Notes: a model not told the origin generated them from the sequence alone. 64,000 bases of DNA from Acinetobacter calcoaceticus ANC 3811 (GCF_000399665.1 NZ_KB976986.1:1026240-1090239); one strand, 5' to 3'; shown: positions 16,978 to 28,027, numbered from the stretch's first letter. Numbers and translations: made by a program.

Positions 16978-19536
16978 ATGCCAAAAAAAAGGCAAGAATC
17001 TTATAAATTATTAAAACGCCATATTTGTTACTACTTGGCTTCTGGTGTTGTCACAATGACAATGCCTGTATTCGTGCACGCTGAAGAAGCCGCCGCGAGT
17101 GCTCCTGTAGAAGCTGAATTTGATTCTGCTTTTTTAATTGGTGATGCTCAAAAAGTTGATATTTCTCGTTTTAAATACGGTAACCCTGTTTTACCAGGTG
17201 AATATAATGTTGACGTTTATGTAAACGGCCAATGGTTTGGCAAACGTCGTATGTTTTTTAAAGCATTAGAATCAAATAAAAATGCTGTAACCTGCTTTAC
17301 GGGAAATACACTTGCTGAATATGGTGTAAAACAAGAGATTTTAGCGCAGCATGCTCCTCTTCAAAAAGAAAATAGTAGTTGTTATAAAATTGAAGAGTGG
17401 GTTGAAAATGCATTTTATGAGTTCGATAACTCTCGTTTACGTGTAGATATCTCGATTCCACAAGTTGCTTTGCAAAAAAATGCGCAAGGCTATGTTGACC
17501 CAAGTCTATGGGATCGCGGGATTAATGCTGCTTTTCTATCGTATAACGGTAGTGCATACAAAACATTTACTCAGTCAAATGATCAAAGCGAAACAACAAA
17601 CGCATTTATGGGCGTGACTGCTGGACTAAATTTAGGTGGTTGGCAATTACGTCATAATGGTCAATGGCAATGGCAAGATACTCCTGCTGAAAATCAATCT
17701 AAATCAAGTTACGAAGAAACAAGTACTTACTTGCAACGTGCATTCCCGAAATATCGTGGTGTTTTAACACTTGGGGATAGCTTTACAAACGGCGAAGTAT
17801 TTGACTCTTATGGCTATCGTGGTATTGACTTCTCAAGCGATGATCGAATGCTGCCGAATAGTATGCTTGGTTATGCTCCGCGTATTCGTGGTAATGCTAA
17901 AACCAATGCGAAAATTGAAGTTCGTCAACAAGGCCAACTTATCTATCAAACCACTGTAGCGCCAGGTAACTTTGAAATTAATGACCTTTACCCTACTGGT
18001 TTTGGTGGTGAAATTGAAGTTACTGTTATTGAAGCGAATGGTGAAATACAGAAATTTGCTGTGCCTTATGCATCTGTTGTGCAGATGTTACGCCCTGGTA
18101 TGAATCGTTATTCTTTAACTGTAGGTCAGTTCCGTGATCCAGACATTGATCTTGATCCTTGGATTGTTCAAGGTAAATACCAACAAGGTATTAACAACTA
18201 CCTAACAGGCTATACAGGCATACAAGCAACGGAAAATTATGCCGCTGTATTGTTGGGTGCTGCTTTTGCTACACCAATTGGTGCGATTGCATTTGACGTT
18301 ACACATTCTGAAGCTGAATTTGAAAAACAGTCATCACAGTCAGGTCAGAGTTTCCGTTTAAGTTATAGTAAGTTAATTACTCCAACCAACACAAACTTAA
18401 CACTAGCAGCTTATCGTTACTCAACAGAGAATTTCTACAAATTACGTGATGCTCTACTGATCCGTGACTTTGAAGAAAAAGGCATTAATACCTACTCTGC
18501 TGGTCGCCAACGTAGTGAATTCCAAATTACCTTAAACCAAGGGTTACCTGAAGGTTGGGGTAACTTCTACGTAGTGGGTTCGTGGGTTGACTATTGGAAC
18601 CGTAGCGAAAGTACTAAACAATATCAGCTTGGCTATAGTAATAATTTCCATGGCTTAACTTATGGTGTATCGGCCATTAACCGTAAAGTTGAGTATGGCT
18701 CAACGAATCAAACACACGATACTGAATATTTAATGACATTATCGTTCCCGATTGATTTCAAAAAGAATTCAGTTAACGTCAACGTTACTGCTTCTGAAGA
18801 CAGCCGTACTGTTGGTGCAAGTGGAATGGTTGGAGATCGCTTTAGTTACGGCGCTTCAATGTCGCATCAGGATTATGCGAATCCATCATTTAACGTAAAT
18901 GGTCGTTATCGTACTAACTATACAACTGTTGGTGGTTCTTATAGTGTGGCTGATTCTTACCAACAAGCAATGGTTAGCTTAACTGGTAGTGTGGTTGCAC
19001 ACTCAGAAGGTATTTTATTTGGACCTGAACAAGGCCAAACGATGGTACTTGTGCATGCGCCAGAAGCTGCCGGTGCAAAAGTTAATAATGCCGTTGGTTT
19101 AAGCGTGAATAAAGCGGGTTATGCCGTAGTACCTTATGTTACTCCGTACCGTCTTAATGACATTACTCTTGACCCACAAGAAATGTCGAGCGAAGTAGAA
19201 CTTGAAGAAACAAGTCAACGAATTGCACCTTTTGCTGGCGCAATTGCTAAAGTAGATTTTGCAACTAAAACTGGTTATGCGGTTTATATTAATAGTAAAA
19301 CTGTAGATGGCAACAGCTTACCGTTTGCAGCTCAAGTCTTTAATCAGAAAGATGAAGCTGTTGGTATTGTTGCACAAGGTAGTATGATTTACTTACGTAC
19401 TCCACTTGCTCAAGATCGTCTCTATGTGAAATGGGGTGATGAAAGCAATGAACGTTGTTCTGTTGAGTACAACATTAGTAATCAGTTGCAAAATAAGCAA
19501 CAAAGCATGGTAATGACTGAGGCTGTCTGCAAATGA
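16978..19536 (+). CDS. Fimbrial outer membrane usher
   Basis: The 852-aa usher has a long N-terminus with signal peptide (cleavage near VHA, residue 36). A periplasmic N-domain (FLIGDAQKVDISRF..PGEYNVDVYVNGQW), a central beta-barrel with plug (YAPRIRGNAKTNAKIEVRQQGQLIYQTTVAPG) and C-terminal domains ending with a Cys pair follow. It is the assembly platform that secretes and polymerises the pilus. Its stop overlaps the adhesin start by 4 bp (ATGA at 19533), so they are coupled. Confidence 0.93.
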   Translation: MPKKRQESYKLLKRHICYYLASGVVTMTMPVFVHAEEAAASAPVEAEFDSAFLIGDAQKVDISRFKYGNPVLPGEYNVDVYVNGQWFGKRRMFFKALESNKNAVTCFTGNTLAEYGVKQEILAQHAPLQKENSSCYKIEEWVENAFYEFDNSRLRVDISIPQVALQKNAQGYVDPSLWDRGINAAFLSYNGSAYKTFTQSNDQSETTNAFMGVTAGLNLGGWQLRHNGQWQWQDTPAENQSKSSYEETSTYLQRAFPKYRGVLTLGDSFTNGEVFDSYGYRGIDFSSDDRMLPNSMLGYAPRIRGNAKTNAKIEVRQQGQLIYQTTVAPGNFEINDLYPTGFGGEIEVTVIEANGEIQKFAVPYASVVQMLRPGMNRYSLTVGQFRDPDIDLDPWIVQGKYQQGINNYLTGYTGIQATENYAAVLLGAAFATPIGAIAFDVTHSEAEFEKQSSQSGQSFRLSYSKLITPTNTNLTLAAYRYSTENFYKLRDALLIRDFEEKGINTYSAGRQRSEFQITLNQGLPEGWGNFYVVGSWVDYWNRSESTKQYQLGYSNNFHGLTYGVSAINRKVEYGSTNQTHDTEYLMTLSFPIDFKKNSVNVNVTASEDSRTVGASGMVGDRFSYGASMSHQDYANPSFNVNGRYRTNYTTVGGSYSVADSYQQAMVSLTGSVVAHSEGILFGPEQGQTMVLVHAPEAAGAKVNNAVGLSVNKAGYAVVPYVTPYRLNDITLDPQEMSSEVELEETSQRIAPFAGAIAKVDFATKTGYAVYINSKTVDGNSLPFAAQVFNQKDEAVGIVAQGSMIYLRTPLAQDRLYVKWGDESNERCSVEYNISNQLQNKQQSMVMTEAVCK

Positions 19537-20543
19537 AAAGAATATTATTAACAGGTTTCTTATTTACGGCTGGCCTTGGTGTATATGGTGAAGCTAATGC
19601 TGCATGTCGTATCTATGATTATCAAGCGAATGATGTCCTTATGTCTGTAGGGCGTGTTGTTGTGCGCCCTAGTGATCAAGTCGGTGCAGTTTTAAGAAAA
19701 GCGACTTTTCCTATTAACCGTACTAACACTGAAGCACGCCTTTGCGATAATTACGATACAGTAATTGCTGAATTAACCCAAGCTTACCCTTTAAGTTCTT
19801 TAGGCAATAGCATCTATACCACGAACATTCCCGGCATTGGTATTCGCCTCTATCGTGAAGCAGACAATAATACGAATTTCTCGGGTTATTATCCTTATGT
19901 ACGTGGTGGAATATCTGGTACTCGTTATTTAGGATCTGGTTATTTTGTGGTGGAAATTATTAAAATTGCCCCACAAACTGGCTCTGGAACGTTAGTACCA
20001 GGTAGATATAGTAGCTATTATGTCCGCGGTTTTCCAAATCAACCTTTCTTAACAAGTACTGTCAATGCTAATGCGATTACGATTGCATCATCTTCATGTG
20101 AAATCCAAGGTAATATTAATAAAGTTGTACAACTTCCAACTGTTACAAAGGCTGGCTTCAAAGGTGTTGGTTCTACTCAAGGTGAACAAACCTTTGATAT
20201 GAATATCCTATGTAATGGTGGTGTCAACCCTACTGGCTACGAAGAGAAAAACCTTATTAGTTTAACTTACGACTTTACACAAGACGGCACAAACAATCAG
20301 GTTTTAACAAATACAGCTGCTGCTTCTGAAAAAGCTAATGGTGTGGGCGTACAATTACTCTGGAATTACCAAAATAAAAATCAAGTCATTAAAAAAGGTG
20401 ACAAATTAGCCTTAGGTACATTGTCTTCTAACCAGACACTTCAATATAACGTACCGATGACTGCTCGCTACTATCAAACAGCAGCAAAAGTGACTGCTGG
20501 TAAAGTACGTGCAATGGCTACTGTAACTATTGAATATGATTAA
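19533..20543 (+). CDS. Fimbrial tip adhesin (two-domain minor pilin)
   Basis: This 336-aa protein has a signal peptide ending A-N-A (about residue 23). An N-terminal unfamiliar domain of roughly 160 residues, presumably receptor-binding, precedes a pilin domain that begins near S-S-S-C-E-I-Q-G and ends with the pilin strand A-T-V-T-I-E-Y-D. Size, last position in the operon and two-domain design match FimH-like tip adhesins. The ligand cannot be told from sequence. Confidence 0.85.
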   Translation: MKRILLTGFLFTAGLGVYGEANAACRIYDYQANDVLMSVGRVVVRPSDQVGAVLRKATFPINRTNTEARLCDNYDTVIAELTQAYPLSSLGNSIYTTNIPGIGIRLYREADNNTNFSGYYPYVRGGISGTRYLGSGYFVVEIIKIAPQTGSGTLVPGRYSSYYVRGFPNQPFLTSTVNANAITIASSSCEIQGNINKVVQLPTVTKAGFKGVGSTQGEQTFDMNILCNGGVNPTGYEEKNLISLTYDFTQDGTNNQVLTNTAAASEKANGVGVQLLWNYQNKNQVIKKGDKLALGTLSSNQTLQYNVPMTARYYQTAAKVTAGKVRAMATVTIEYD

Positions 20544-20655
20544 TCATATTCAATAGTTTATAAAACTAATAATTTCAAATAGTTAAAAATTAATAATAAG
20601 TTTTACTTTATCGCTACTTTCTAAAAATTTAATACTTAACCCGATAGGAATATTT

Positions 20656-21624
20656 ATGAAAAAAATAGGTTTAGTGGCTGTTAGTGCAATTACATTATGT
20701 TGGGCAATGTATGAAGTATCTTCTGATAATACGAGTATCAGACCGCGTGATGAATCTAGCCAAAAAGTAGCATCTAAAAACTTTTCATCAACTTCAAAGA
20801 ATGAGAAATTAGCACCTCAAATGCTCTTGGCCCACACTAACTCCCTTAATTCTTCTGCCCCAGTCTGCAAATATAATTTTGACTCGACTCAAGAAGATTA
20901 TGAACTTTGGAATAAAGAATACCCTGATTTTCCTAAAAAAATATTCCCATCGATAAATGGTCAAAAATTTAGTTTTACAGTGGAACCTAGGCTAGAAAGT
21001 GAGTATGGCTACGTAGATTATGTAGCTAAAAGTAAAGCTAGTGTTAATTCGACTAATGAAATTGGTGATTTAACGATACCTCACACAGGTATTATCGCAT
21101 TAGAAATGGAGCTTAAAGTGCCAACATCAGCTCTTGGCAACTCATCATTTGGTAACTCTTCTTATATTTCTAATATTGGTTTTATAGGTGTAACAAATAA
21201 TGGTTACACAGTTAGATCCAACTATTGGTTTGATATGGGGACTTATGATCCAGATTTTGGTGAGAATCCCCCTAGATTAAGCTATTCTGTAGATTACCGA
21301 CTTAGTGATAATAGCGGACCTGATAATCCCTACTTCAAAAGTCAGAATATGACAAATAATATAAAGGAATATCAACGTTTAGGTATCTATATTAACCAGA
21401 ATACTGGGCAGGTCGGTTTCATTTTTAATGGGGTTGATCAAGGTTATAAAACTACATTACCTGCTCCACTTGAAAATATAAGTTTTTCTGTTTTAAGTGG
21501 TATATCAATTTATTCTCAACAATTATTTGGGAAAGATTTTTCTAATGAACTCATTACTGACCGTAATGCGCTACAATTTAGCTATCCTCAGGGTACAACT
21601 GACATGTGCGGCAATGCCATTTAA
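20656..21624 (+). CDS. Secreted protein of the fimbrial locus, probably DUF4882
   Basis: The 322-aa protein has an N-terminal hydrophobic segment (IGLVAVSAITLCWAMYEV) that may be an uncleaved anchor or a signal peptide, then a Ser/Asn-rich linker. The folded part contains two Cys (V-C-K-Y-N-F and D-M-C-G-N). The pattern recalls the DUF4882 family of Acinetobacter, often found beside pilus loci; this is from memory. Beta-rich sequence with Trp, Tyr and Asn (SNYWFDMGTYDPDFG) suggests a lectin-like sandwich. It has its own ribosome site 112 bp after the adhesin and ends at a bidirectional terminator. Confidence 0.65.
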   Translation: MKKIGLVAVSAITLCWAMYEVSSDNTSIRPRDESSQKVASKNFSSTSKNEKLAPQMLLAHTNSLNSSAPVCKYNFDSTQEDYELWNKEYPDFPKKIFPSINGQKFSFTVEPRLESEYGYVDYVAKSKASVNSTNEIGDLTIPHTGIIALEMELKVPTSALGNSSFGNSSYISNIGFIGVTNNGYTVRSNYWFDMGTYDPDFGENPPRLSYSVDYRLSDNSGPDNPYFKSQNMTNNIKEYQRLGIYINQNTGQVGFIFNGVDQGYKTTLPAPLENISFSVLSGISIYSQQLFGKDFSNELITDRNALQFSYPQGTTDMCGNAI

Positions 21625-21645
21625 GATATAAAACTATAAGTCGTA

Positions 21646-21670
21646 AAAAGGGCTGAATCACAGCCCTTTT
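21646..21670. terminator. Bidirectional intrinsic terminator
   Basis: AAAAGGGCTG pairs with CAGCCCTTTT around AATCA. It lies between the convergent 20656 gene and formaldehyde dehydrogenase gene and carries T-runs on both strands. Confidence 0.85.
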
Positions 21671-21677
21671 TCTTTTT

Positions 21678-22805
<1,128 letters not shown>

Positions 22806-22951
22806 TCATTCGGTATTTATAGTCGAGCAAAATAGATTATGTAACAGTAATACAAGGGCTTAATTTTGCTTAAATTAAAATTGGCTTTCATGACAATCCA
22901 TCACAGCATAGCCAGTCAGGTACGTCTAAGCAAGCTTCAGTTTCAAAAAGA

Positions 22952-22979
22952 AGAAAACCTCTTACTTGAAGAGGTTTCT
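22952..22979 (-). terminator. Intrinsic terminator for the 623-aa gene
   Basis: AACCTCTT pairs with AAGAGGTT around ACTTG; on the minus strand T-rich sequence follows. It lies 38 bp beyond the 23017 stop. Confidence 0.65.
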
Positions 22980-23016
22980 TATCAAATCACTTATCTTATA
23001 AAGGGTTTATATTTAC

Positions 23017-24888
23017 TTATAGGTAAATATCTGGTGGATATGGTGTGTTATCGCTAATTGGCGAATAAAGCGTATTTTCAACAAAGAAGCCATTTGGAGC
23101 TTGAGTCGTATCGATCGTAATTGAATCAAACATAACTTGTGGATAGGCCCAAATAAATTGCTTCATTAAACCCAAAGAAACATTGTTTTTCATGTCACCA
23201 AAAATTCGTTGCCAAATGGGTGTTCGATAAGGTTTGGTCTTATCAAATCCATAAATGTAAGCAATAGATGCATCAGGGACGAAACCTGATAGGTAAACGA
23301 CTTTATTTGCAGGATAGCCTAGCCCTTGTATTGGTATTTGGGAAACTGCCTGATGTGCCAAGTCTAAACGAGCTTCCAATAGCCAGTCATAAGCTTCTGT
23401 CATCATGTAATCAAAATTAGGATATGAGTAATGTTGGCTTGGATAGTTAATATAAGTGGCTAAAGTCTGAATTGGAGATTGAATAGAAGGAAAGAAAATA
23501 AGTGGGCTAACTTTGGCAGTGGAGTATTTTGCTTTGATAACAGTGCGAATATCTTGGCAGGTTTGACCTAATTTATTTCGGAGCCATGTTTTAAACTCAT
23601 CATACGGCGTTCCTGTTTTATTCATTGCTTCATAAATTGTACCCAAATCTGGTGCATATAGACCTGTATCTGCATTAAAGGCTAGTTTTGTTGGATAGTC
23701 ATATACACAAGGTAGATTCGTATCGGTGTTATACCACCACCAAGGTTCACCAATCTGCATGTTTACATCACATCCTCCAACAACCATTGCATCTGCAAAC
23801 TCAATAAAGACTTTATGTAGATATGCCAAAGCATTTTGATGACTTAAACTAAAAAAATAACTCGGTGGTTGGTAGCCTGTTTTACCCAAATTACTGTTCC
23901 AGTCACGCTGTGCCCAAAACTCGTTGGCTCCTAAGGAATACATTTCAAAACTTACCCCAAAGATGGGTTGCAGACTGGCGCTATGTAAAGCCTGAGCATA
24001 TTTCTCATGCCATTTACGCGTACATGAGTTAACGACCGATTCACCTGTTACTAACGTATCTGGTATTTGCCATTTATTAATATCACTTTTCCATGTCATT
24101 TCAGGATAATGCGACATGCCACAATAGTGATTAACCAAACCTTGATATCCCAAAGCGACCATATTATTGACTAAGCGCTGGGGGTTTAAATCATAGTGGT
24201 CATCATAGCTTGTACAGATGCCATAGCTATGCTGAGGTACAACCACACGGCTCAAATTTAACTTTGCATTTGCGCCAGTTACAACTGAATTGGTCAGACG
24301 AATGTAGCCATCTTCGGGCTGGCTTAAAGGTAGGGCTGATTGGCTATTATAATGGCTCGTGAAACCGGAAAATGAAATCCGTTGAATGTTAGTCACCGGA
24401 AAGCTATCTGTAGCAGAAAAGCCAGCTTTTACTGTATCCCAGTTAATATGAATATGTGCTGTACGAGATGAAGGATTATTTGCGTATCTAAATAAGACAA
24501 CATATGCAACTTTATCTACACCATTTTCATTATAGTACACCGTTAAAGTGGGCGTTAAAGTTGGATTGTTAAGCACTGGCATCGTGGCAGATAACTCAAT
24601 ATCGAAGTCCCAAACCACTCCTGCATAGCTATATTTGGTTTGATACGCTAAAAATTTATGGTCTTTAGTATCATTAGAATCCCAACTAATTCCTACCAGA
24701 TCATTTGCCATCCGTGCTCTAAAAGATGCTTCAAAACCATTTCCATAATTCGTAATAGCAAAAGACATCGTTTGTGGGCCGTCTATTCTCCAATAGATAG
24801 GACTAAACCGATCAATAAGTGTATTTTGAGTGATTGGATGTGGTGATGTATTAGAATTATTTTGTACATTTTGTGAGTTAGTTATCAT
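23017..24888 (-). CDS. Orphan 623-aa protein, probable beta domain plus TIM-barrel-like domain
   Basis: The protein has no signal peptide. The N-terminal 200 residues look beta-rich (MSFAITNYGNGFEASFRARMAN, then strands rich in Thr/Tyr/Val). From about 220 to 600 the sequence alternates helices and strands with many Trp/Tyr and acidic clusters (E-P-W-W-W-Y-N, MTEAYDWLLEARLDLAHQA), reminiscent of a glycoside-hydrolase-like TIM barrel. It faintly resembles the non-contractile tail sheath proteins of N4-like phages, but no phage genes surround it, so I hold that only as a hypothesis. Its own promoter region and terminator make it a single-gene unit. Confidence 0.55.
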   Translation of the reverse strand: MITNSQNVQNNSNTSPHPITQNTLIDRFSPIYWRIDGPQTMSFAITNYGNGFEASFRARMANDLVGISWDSNDTKDHKFLAYQTKYSYAGVVWDFDIELSATMPVLNNPTLTPTLTVYYNENGVDKVAYVVLFRYANNPSSRTAHIHINWDTVKAGFSATDSFPVTNIQRISFSGFTSHYNSQSALPLSQPEDGYIRLTNSVVTGANAKLNLSRVVVPQHSYGICTSYDDHYDLNPQRLVNNMVALGYQGLVNHYCGMSHYPEMTWKSDINKWQIPDTLVTGESVVNSCTRKWHEKYAQALHSASLQPIFGVSFEMYSLGANEFWAQRDWNSNLGKTGYQPPSYFFSLSHQNALAYLHKVFIEFADAMVVGGCDVNMQIGEPWWWYNTDTNLPCVYDYPTKLAFNADTGLYAPDLGTIYEAMNKTGTPYDEFKTWLRNKLGQTCQDIRTVIKAKYSTAKVSPLIFFPSIQSPIQTLATYINYPSQHYSYPNFDYMMTEAYDWLLEARLDLAHQAVSQIPIQGLGYPANKVVYLSGFVPDASIAYIYGFDKTKPYRTPIWQRIFGDMKNNVSLGLMKQFIWAYPQVMFDSITIDTTQAPNGFFVENTLYSPISDNTPYPPDIYL

Positions 24889-25071
24889 GTCGTCATTCTC
24901 TTAATGTATTAAGAGGTTTTATATTAAATAATAATTTTTATTTTATTGTTCAGATAAGTAACAATGAGGTTTAAATTATTTACAGTTAATATTTTTTATA
25001 AAGCTCAAAATAAAGTTAAACAAGTAAACTTAATATTATCCTAAAATATTTGTGCACTCAGGAGATAATAA

Positions 25072-26229
25072 ATGTCAAATTTTATACAGCCTATACATTT
25101 TAGGGTGTTGTTTGTATTTACTCCTCTTGTGTTTGCAATCACAGGTTGTAGTGAAACTTTACATTCCCAAAGAACCATACCAATAAAGACATCTTCAGAA
25201 AGTATCGCCTATCCAGAAGCTGATACAGTTTTAGGGGAAAATTTACAGCCTAATGAGGAAGCGTTAGCGCAGAACATAGCTCAAGTCATTGAAAAGTCAA
25301 TTCGTGAAAACTATACGGCGGGAAATGCTTTACGTGATGCACATCCTAAAGCACATGGGTGTGTGCGAGCCGAGTTTCATGTCTCAAAAAATATACCTGC
25401 TCAATTTGCTAAAGGCGTTTTTGTCCCTGACCAAACTTATCAAGCATGGATTCGTTTTTCAAATGCCTCAAATGATGCCACTAGTGCCGACATTGACAAA
25501 GATGCACGAGGAATCGCCATAAAATTTTTAGGTGTATCTGGAGATAAAATTTTAGAAAGTGAAAAACAAGCAACTACTCAAGATTTTATTATGATTAATC
25601 ACCCTGTCTTTTTTGCCAATGATGCAAAAAGATATCTTTCTTTTATGAATGATGTGAATAGCCACAATATGATCAGAAAACTTCATATTCCTTTTGCCTT
25701 AGGTTTTAAGGGAACCATGAATGCACTGGGAGCACGTAACTCACAAATTGCAAACCCACTCTATGCACGTTACTGGTCTATGGTTCCGTATCAATTAGGA
25801 CTGGGCAAAGATCGGCAAGCAGTTAAATATTCAGTACGTGCTTGTTCGGTAACATCAAATAATCTACCTAAAAACCCGAGTCATGATTTTTTAAGAGAAG
25901 CTTTAAAAAATACTTTGCAAAATAATGACGCCTGTATGGAGTTCCTTATTCAGCCGAGAACTTCAAGTAAAATGCTAGTAGAAGATGCGATGACAGAATG
26001 GGATGAAAAAGCAGCTCCCTTTTATCAAGTAGCAACTATTCACATTCCAAAGCAAAACTTTGATAGACCTGAACAAAACCAGTTCTGTGAAAACCTTTCT
26101 TTTACGCCGTGGCATGCTTTACTTGAACATAAGCCATTAGGTGCAGTAAACAGAATGCGTAAGGTCATTTATGAAAATATAAGCAGAGTTCGACATGATA
26201 TGAATTCAGCCCCTAGACAAGAACCTTAA
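25072..26229 (+). CDS. Catalase-family lipoprotein
   Basis: The 385-aa protein begins with a signal peptide ending in a lipobox (F-A-I-T-G-C). The body resembles the minimal, SrpA-like catalase superfamily: H-G-C-V-R-A-E-F, W-I-R-F-S-N-A, D-A-R-G-I-A-I-K-F-L-G and T-Q-D-F-I-M-I-N-H-P-V-F-F. These proteins bind haem and are proposed to act as peroxidases or catalases; activity is not shown by sequence. Lipidation implies a periplasmic or outer-membrane position. It stands alone. Confidence 0.75.
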   Translation: MSNFIQPIHFRVLFVFTPLVFAITGCSETLHSQRTIPIKTSSESIAYPEADTVLGENLQPNEEALAQNIAQVIEKSIRENYTAGNALRDAHPKAHGCVRAEFHVSKNIPAQFAKGVFVPDQTYQAWIRFSNASNDATSADIDKDARGIAIKFLGVSGDKILESEKQATTQDFIMINHPVFFANDAKRYLSFMNDVNSHNMIRKLHIPFALGFKGTMNALGARNSQIANPLYARYWSMVPYQLGLGKDRQAVKYSVRACSVTSNNLPKNPSHDFLREALKNTLQNNDACMEFLIQPRTSSKMLVEDAMTEWDEKAAPFYQVATIHIPKQNFDRPEQNQFCENLSFTPWHALLEHKPLGAVNRMRKVIYENISRVRHDMNSAPRQEP

Positions 26230-26270
26230 ATACGTTATTAAGTGATCGTGTCTTACTAGGAGCAACTTTC

Positions 26271-26579
26271 TTATTTGACGACTTGTTTGCTAGTATCTAT
26301 GGTGATTCGATCAATGAAATCTGCTAACCACAAAATAAAGTCATCTTCATTTTTGTGTTTGGGAATCAAACTCATATCTACTTTAATGGGTAATTCACTT
26401 TGCACGCTAACAACGGCACCATTGAAGTTCACAAAGTTATATAAAAATTTCAATTCTGTGCCAGAAATGGCTTTTTCAATTTCTATAATTAGACTATTTA
26501 AGTCTTTAAAGTAATTATTTGAATGTTTGTTTTTAATGTTTTTATTAATTTTTTCGGCTAATAATAAGTATTTTGGCAT
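26271..26579 (-). CDS. Small acidic protein, paralogue of the 26945 gene
   Basis: The 102-aa protein starts M-P-K-Y-L-L-L-A-E-K-I and contains H-K-N-E-D-D-F-I-L-W-L-A-D-F-I-D-R-I-T. Both stretches are shared, with conservative changes, by the product of the next gene. A strong AAGGAGAT ribosome site precedes the start. No signal peptide or membrane segment is seen and I recognise no family. Confidence 0.65.
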   Translation of the reverse strand: MPKYLLLAEKINKNIKNKHSNNYFKDLNSLIIEIEKAISGTELKFLYNFVNFNGAVVSVQSELPIKVDMSLIPKHKNEDDFILWLADFIDRITIDTSKQVVK

Positions 26580-26828
26580 TTTTATCTCCTTATTAGTTAT
26601 TTATTAAATAGAAGTATAAAGCTGAAGTTATAAAAATAAAATTATAATTTTTATTAAATTGTTGCTATTTCTTAGATTTTAATTGACAAGTTGTTTTCCA
26701 ACAATCAACCATTTTTTTAGAATGTGATTTGGTTTGATTTATATTCTGATTAAATTGCTAGGTATTTTAATGACAGCTAAAAGTTATATTTAAGAATTTT
26801 TATATTTCTAAAATATTAAATACTTTAA

Positions 26829-26861
26829 AAATCACCATTAAATCACCATTAAATCACCATT
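26829..26861. repeat. Three tandem copies of an 11-bp unit
   Basis: AAATCACCATT occurs three times head to tail (26829, 26840, 26851). It abuts the terminator stem and could be a slippage tract. Confidence 0.9.
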
Positions 26862-26865
26862 AAAA

Positions 26866-26885
26866 AACCGCCCCAGAAGGCGGTT
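26866..26885 (-). terminator. Intrinsic terminator after the 26945 gene
   Basis: AACCGCC pairs with GGCGGTT; on the minus strand it is followed by TTTTTT. It lies 60 bp beyond the stop at 26945. Confidence 0.85.
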
Positions 26886-26944
26886 GCTGAATTTACAGCG
26901 ACATATAGAAGTGTAGTGGACGATCACTTCTATATTTTTTGAAC

Positions 26945-27400
26945 TTATTTTTCTTCTTTTATAATTTTAGTAAAGGCATCTGATTTGAAATAATTAATAA
27001 TCATCTCCCCATCATCACTTGTCGATGATGACACTTTAGTAGGTTCGTCATAGTTAAACTTAAAGTCAGGGGGAATAAATTTTGAGATCGGTGGAAGCTT
27101 GGCCTCTCCTCCTGTTGTAATTCTTTCAATAAAGCCCGCGAGCCAAAGTATATATTCATCTTTATTTTTATGGTTGGGCATGAGGCTCATATCCAACTTA
27201 ATTGCACACTCTTCTAATGGCTTGGTTAAGCACTCTTCAAAATCTATAAAATTATATTTAAGTTTAAACTTGGTTCCTTTAATTTCTTTGCGGATTACGC
27301 CAACCAACTGATTTAAGTTCTCTGCTGAGCTTTCTGAAAATAAATTTTTGTCCTCAATCTTTTTATACACATTCTCAGCAATGATTAAATATTGTGGCAT
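26945..27400 (-). CDS. Acidic protein, paralogue of the 26271 gene with C-terminal extension
   Basis: The 151-aa protein shares its first 95 residues with the 102-aa neighbour (M-P-Q-Y-L-I-I-A-E, K-L-D-M-S-L-M-P-N-H-K-N, I-L-W-L-A-G-F-I-E-R-I-T). It adds about 55 residues rich in Pro, Ser and charged residues. No signal peptide or known domain is recognised. The separate promoters and terminators show a duplicated but independently expressed pair. Confidence 0.65.
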   Translation of the reverse strand: MPQYLIIAENVYKKIEDKNLFSESSAENLNQLVGVIRKEIKGTKFKLKYNFIDFEECLTKPLEECAIKLDMSLMPNHKNKDEYILWLAGFIERITTGGEAKLPPISKFIPPDFKFNYDEPTKVSSSTSDDGEMIINYFKSDAFTKIIKEEK

Positions 27401-27592
27401 TTTATTTTCTCCCTTTTATTGTCAGGTTACTCACTCAGTCCTTTAAGGAAGTATGATAGATATCATGTTTTCTAATGTAATTATTGTGCTGCCAATTGTA
27501 ATTAGTGTTTTTTTGTGAAACCTGTAAGCATAACCATCCGAAAAAATTAAAATTAATGCAAACTGAGTCTCGTTTTTAGATAAAAATTTATT

Positions 27593-28027
27593 CTAATCAA
27601 AAAATATTTTTAGCTCATCTAAAGTTGGAAGCTGATTATAAGATTGATCTGCAATTATGGTATTTGCCCAGTTTGTCTTTGAAACTATACAAAAATTAAG
27701 CTTCTTTAGAACCTGAATGTCTTTGTCTAATAGACCTAATGGTATCCACATAAAATGAGTAGTTCCTACCAAATTAGGTACAGGCGATCCACATTTACTA
27801 CAAAATGAAGATGTGAAACCTGTTTCTTTTTTATAAGTACGAACAAATTCTAAACCTGATAACCATTCAAATTTATCCTGACTCACTAAAGTTGCTGCAT
27901 TGGCTCCTGTTCCGGTTTGTTTACGGCATAGACTACAGTGGCAATGGTAGATGGTATTTATTTCGCTAATGACAGAAAATTTAACTTCACTGCATAAGCA
28001 AGAACCTACATGGCTCATCTCGAGCAT
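27593..28027 (-). CDS. GFA (glutathione-dependent formaldehyde-activating-like) family protein
   Basis: The 144-aa zinc-binding protein has the family cysteines: S-C-L-C-S-E-V near the N-terminus, C-H-C-S-L-C-R-K-Q-T-G, and C-S-K-C-G-S-P. GFA-fold proteins bind zinc, but most, including this type, have no demonstrated formaldehyde activity. Start may be 28027 or the ATG at 28018. It stands alone, about 5 kb from frmA. Confidence 0.85.
   Translation of the reverse strand: MLEMSHVGSCLCSEVKFSVISEINTIYHCHCSLCRKQTGTGANAATLVSQDKFEWLSGLEFVRTYKKETGFTSSFCSKCGSPVPNLVGTTHFMWIPLGLLDKDIQVLKKLNFCIVSKTNWANTIIADQSYNQLPTLDELKIFFD

Larger units (their letters stand above)
26580..26944. other. Spacer between the two paralogues
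   Basis: AT-rich, without a gene. It contains the promoter of the 26271 gene, an 11-bp triple direct repeat at 26829-26861 and the terminator of the 26945 gene at 26866-26885. Confidence 0.6.

Noticed and set aside
22866..23057. 63-aa ORF between frmA and the 623-aa gene
   Set aside because: It reads through a terminator hairpin and the end of the opposite gene.
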